A DNA stretch of 64,000 bases from NCBI RefSeq assembly GCF_018310345.1, contig NZ_JAGXBY010000004.1, positions 248,001 to 312,000 on the forward strand, in the 5' to 3' direction. The stretch is from Ornithinibacillus massiliensis (GTDB lineage Bacteria; Bacillota; Bacilli; Bacillales; Amphibacillaceae). This document shows positions 61,727 to 64,000 of the stretch, in pieces. Within the stretch, counting starts at the first letter, position 1, and each line of letters opens with the position of its first letter. Made by a program: the position numbers and the translations under genes. The notes under the pieces are model-generated. The model searched no databases. It was not told where the DNA came from and saw nothing but the letters and a program-made list of their open reading frames with translations.

Positions 61727-64000
61727 CTAACGCCTTAAAATGACCGATAAATCATCCTGTACCGTTACTTTACAAGAAACATATATCGTTATTCCAACTA
61801 CTAACATTAGTGCTAGCGGACATAGTAGCCAGGTCTGCCAGACAACATTCACCAATTCAATTCTCGCAGCGCCCATAGAGGACATAGCCATACTCACTAG
61901 AAACTCCCCTAAATAATTGGCAGCTAGAACGCCAACTATAATTCCTAATAAAAGGATGAGCAGTGTCCCTGCCATATACTGATGTCTAATATTTTGAGAA
62001 GTTAATCCGATACTTCGCATAATAGCAATCTGAGACATGTCCTTTGACAATAGCATTCGAAGAAATAATGCCGTTATCAAGATAATAACAATGAACGCAA
62101 TAGCAATTCCGCCTATTACAATGGTACGCATCTGGTCAATGATATTCCCTAGAGTCTGTTGTGTATAATCCTTGATATCATTTACTTGCGCATTATCATA
62201 ATTAGTTTGATAGTAGTTCATTTTCTCTTGTGTATCTACTCCTGGAGCCACATCCATAGTCACTACATACCAAAGTACTGCCTCTGGATTGATACCAAGA
62301 CTAGTATGTGCTTTGGCGGTTTTTCCACCATTGGTAATATCCTGATAAATCCCTGTTACGGTCAGAGTCTGTTCTTTTCCACCAGCCTTTACTATAAGGT
62401 CATCCCCTACCTTCCTATTTAATGCGTCCTCTGATGCATTAGCATAAGAAATTGCGATTTCCCCTTCCGCTTCCGGTGCTCTACCTTCTAGATATTTTAA
62501 TGGGAATACAGAGAAATCACCGATTTCAATATTAATATAATCCCAGGACCCCTCCGTATTTTTCACCTGGTATGAACTTGTAATGTGGGCTGCATACTTT
62601 TCAATATCAGCATCATTCTGGAGTTCTTCCTGTAGCTTGATAAAATCTTCTGAGATTGTATCACTCTTCCTAAGATCAATTCTCATATCAGATTTTCCTA
62701 TTCCCATGTATGTTGAGAATTCTGGTGAATTCATGGTGTTATAAATATTAATAGGGAGTATCACCATAAATGTAGATACGATAAAAATAAAGAATAGTAA
62801 TCTATATAATTTAAATCGTTTCCAAACATCCCGAATTCCCATGTAGATATTTGTGGTAAAAAAATGGTTCTTCATTAGCGAAAGACGGTATTTTCGCTTC
62901 TTTCCAGAATCCATTACAGATGATCGCAAAGCTTCCACTGCAGAGATATTATCGATTCTCTTCAATACTTTCTTGCAATACATGACGATCATTAAATAAA
63001 TTAATAAAGGAGCAGCAAGCGATAATACATATTTTAAGTTCCCTGATAAATCTGATGACAGGTAAAGTTTCATATTACCGTTAAATAGATTAACTACTAC
63101 AAAGGAAAGGAGATAGCCGATTACACCAGCTATGACGGACATGATTCTGTATTTGTTAAGAAAAACCTTCTTTATATCCTTTTTGGAGATTCCGATAGCT
63201 TTCATAACACCGATTTCTCTTACATCCTCATCCAATGTTGCCAAGAATGAAAGTCTAATACATAGCGAAGCAATAATAATTAATAAGATACTGATTAAGA
63301 TAATAACCATTGCCACCGCTGCATCGGACAGGGCATTAAATATTAGAAAAACCGCGCCACCAACTGTTGGCCCGTTTGCTGGAAGTCCAGCTTCGATATA
63401 AGCAGTCTGCACCGCTTGGGAATCTGCCCCATCCTGAAGCTTGAATTCAATAAGATACTCTAATACCCCGGCCTGCATGGTAAGCATCTCATCATAATCT
63501 GTCTGATTTAGTACAAATCGTTTCGAAGAAGTAAAGGATGAGTTCATCTCAAAATCTCTGGCATATTCTGAGATAACAAACTCCTTTTCGTATCTTTCAT
63601 TTTTAACAGTAATCGTGTCGCCAATTTGTAAGTCGTATTGTTGCATGAAATAGATTGGAACGGCGACTTCGCCTTCTTGAACATCTAGCTTTTCATTATT
63701 CAGATCTAAGATAAAATCAAATTTTTCATTCTGGACAACAAATGAAATATCCTGTACAGTCCCAGCCATTGTTTGATCTGCACCGAAATGAATATGACTA
63801 CCATCAAAGGTCAGAAGAACCATTGTTTCCTGCATCGCTATATATTCAGGATGTTCCTCTGTAAATTGATCGATTTTAGACTGGTCAAATTCCCCAGAAT
63901 GCATCTGTGTAATATCTGCTGGTACTGCACGTTCCTGAAGCTCTGCCATCGACTGAATCAAATTGGCAATATTATTAATGGCACTTGCAGCCAAAATAAC
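61727..64000 (-). CDS. FtsX/MacB-type ABC permease, 5' part outside window
   Basis: At least 757 residues are visible and the frame is still open at the right edge. Two FtsX-type membrane units occur, with helices at about 220-245, 290-310 and 325-345 in the first, and three near the C-terminus (about 625-745). LATLDEDVREIGVMKAIGISKKDI and QIAIMRSIGLT are the typical coupling helices. Large extracytoplasmic domains lie between. It functions with the ATPase downstream; the N-terminal first helix must lie beyond 64000. Confidence 0.88.
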   Translation of the reverse strand, partial: VILAASAINNIANLIQSMAELQERAVPADITQMHSGEFDQSKIDQFTEEHPEYIAMQETMVLLTFDGSHIHFGADQTMAGTVQDISFVVQNEKFDFILDLNNEKLDVQEGEVAVPIYFMQQYDLQIGDTITVKNERYEKEFVISEYARDFEMNSSFTSSKRFVLNQTDYDEMLTMQAGVLEYLIEFKLQDGADSQAVQTAYIEAGLPANGPTVGGAVFLIFNALSDAAVAMVIILISILLIIIASLCIRLSFLATLDEDVREIGVMKAIGISKKDIKKVFLNKYRIMSVIAGVIGYLLSFVVVNLFNGNMKLYLSSDLSGNLKYVLSLAAPLLIYLMIVMYCKKVLKRIDNISAVEALRSSVMDSGKKRKYRLSLMKNHFFTTNIYMGIRDVWKRFKLYRLLFFIFIVSTFMVILPINIYNTMNSPEFSTYMGIGKSDMRIDLRKSDTISEDFIKLQEELQNDADIEKYAAHITSSYQVKNTEGSWDYINIEIGDFSVFPLKYLEGRAPEAEGEIAISYANASEDALNRKVGDDLIVKAGGKEQTLTVTGIYQDITNGGKTAKAHTSLGINPEAVLWYVVTMDVAPGVDTQEKMNYYQTNYDNAQVNDIKDYTQQTLGNIIDQMRTIVIGGIAIAFIVIILITALFLRMLLSKDMSQIAIMRSIGLTSQNIRHQYMAGTLLILLLGIIVGVLAANYLGEFLVSMAMSSMGAARIELVNVVWQTWLLCPLALMLVVGITIYVSCKVTVQDDLSVILRR

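Noticed and set aside
1..64000. CRISPR array, tRNA or rRNA genes
   Set aside because: No regularly spaced repeats and no recognisable tRNA or rRNA sequence were seen on either strand.

Overview
The window is low-GC Firmicute DNA from an endospore-forming member of the Bacillaceae. Three points suggest this: the pspA-ydjGHI and yeaC-yeaD-yebA-guaA gene orders known from Bacillus subtilis, a guanine riboswitch in front of guaA, and AGGAGG-type ribosome binding sites on almost every gene. The spore-type promoter and coat-like genes fit too. An Oceanobacillus/Virgibacillus-like relative is plausible, but the species cannot be read from this sequence.

Region 1 (1-756) is chromosome: the start of a coiled-coil lipoprotein and the displaced native terminator of guaA. 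Region 2 (about 757-30794) is an integrative and conjugative element (ICE) of the Tn916 family inserted in the 3' end of guaA. The GAGTGGGA core is present at both ends, with integrase arm repeats (AATGCAAT, 11 bp apart) at both ends. The order follows Tn916: left accessory genes (a 1197-residue nuclease/helical-repeat/PIN-like protein and a frameshifted cytosine methyltransferase), orf24/23/22-like genes, the FtsK-like coupling protein, oriT, the MobT relaxase, TcpD, ArdA, TcpE, the VirB4 ATPase, the VirB6-like protein, the NlpC/P60 hydrolase and TcpC. The tet(M) position of Tn916 holds chromosomal-type cargo instead (18.1-28.0 kb: hydrolase, ArsR/AHSA1 pair, AraC, VOC, GrpB, TetR with a GAP-family membrane protein, acyltransferase) with decayed TetR and IS3 pieces. 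An orf7-like sigma factor, an orf8-like protein, a probable structured RNA, a DUF3173 protein and a tyrosine integrase close the element. The methyltransferase, tcpD and virB4 all carry disruptions, so self-transfer is doubtful although oriT and relaxase look intact. Intrinsic terminators stand in front of many ICE genes, which suggests antitermination or attenuation.

Region 3 (30783-41188) is chromosome: guaA with its riboswitch, yebA/yeaD/yeaC, an amidase and a peptide-binding lipoprotein. Region 4 (41193-54763, perhaps to 55054) is a surface-glycan locus. It has all six enzymes for CMP-pseudaminic acid (PseB, C, H, G, I, F), an epimerase, a methyltransferase and two glycosyltransferase-like proteins. 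Beside them are small proteins of unknown type, a cysteine-rich protein behind a sigma-K-like promoter, a coiled-coil protein, a JAMM peptidase and a frameshifted small gene. I read this as a probable spore-surface glycan and coat cluster.

Region 5 (55104-64000) holds the pspA-ydjGHI envelope-stress operon with a near-perfect sigma-W promoter, a STAS-like protein followed by a KAS III-like protein lacking the usual His/Asn motifs, and a MacB/FtsX-type ABC transporter cut by the window end. I see no tRNA, rRNA or CRISPR array.
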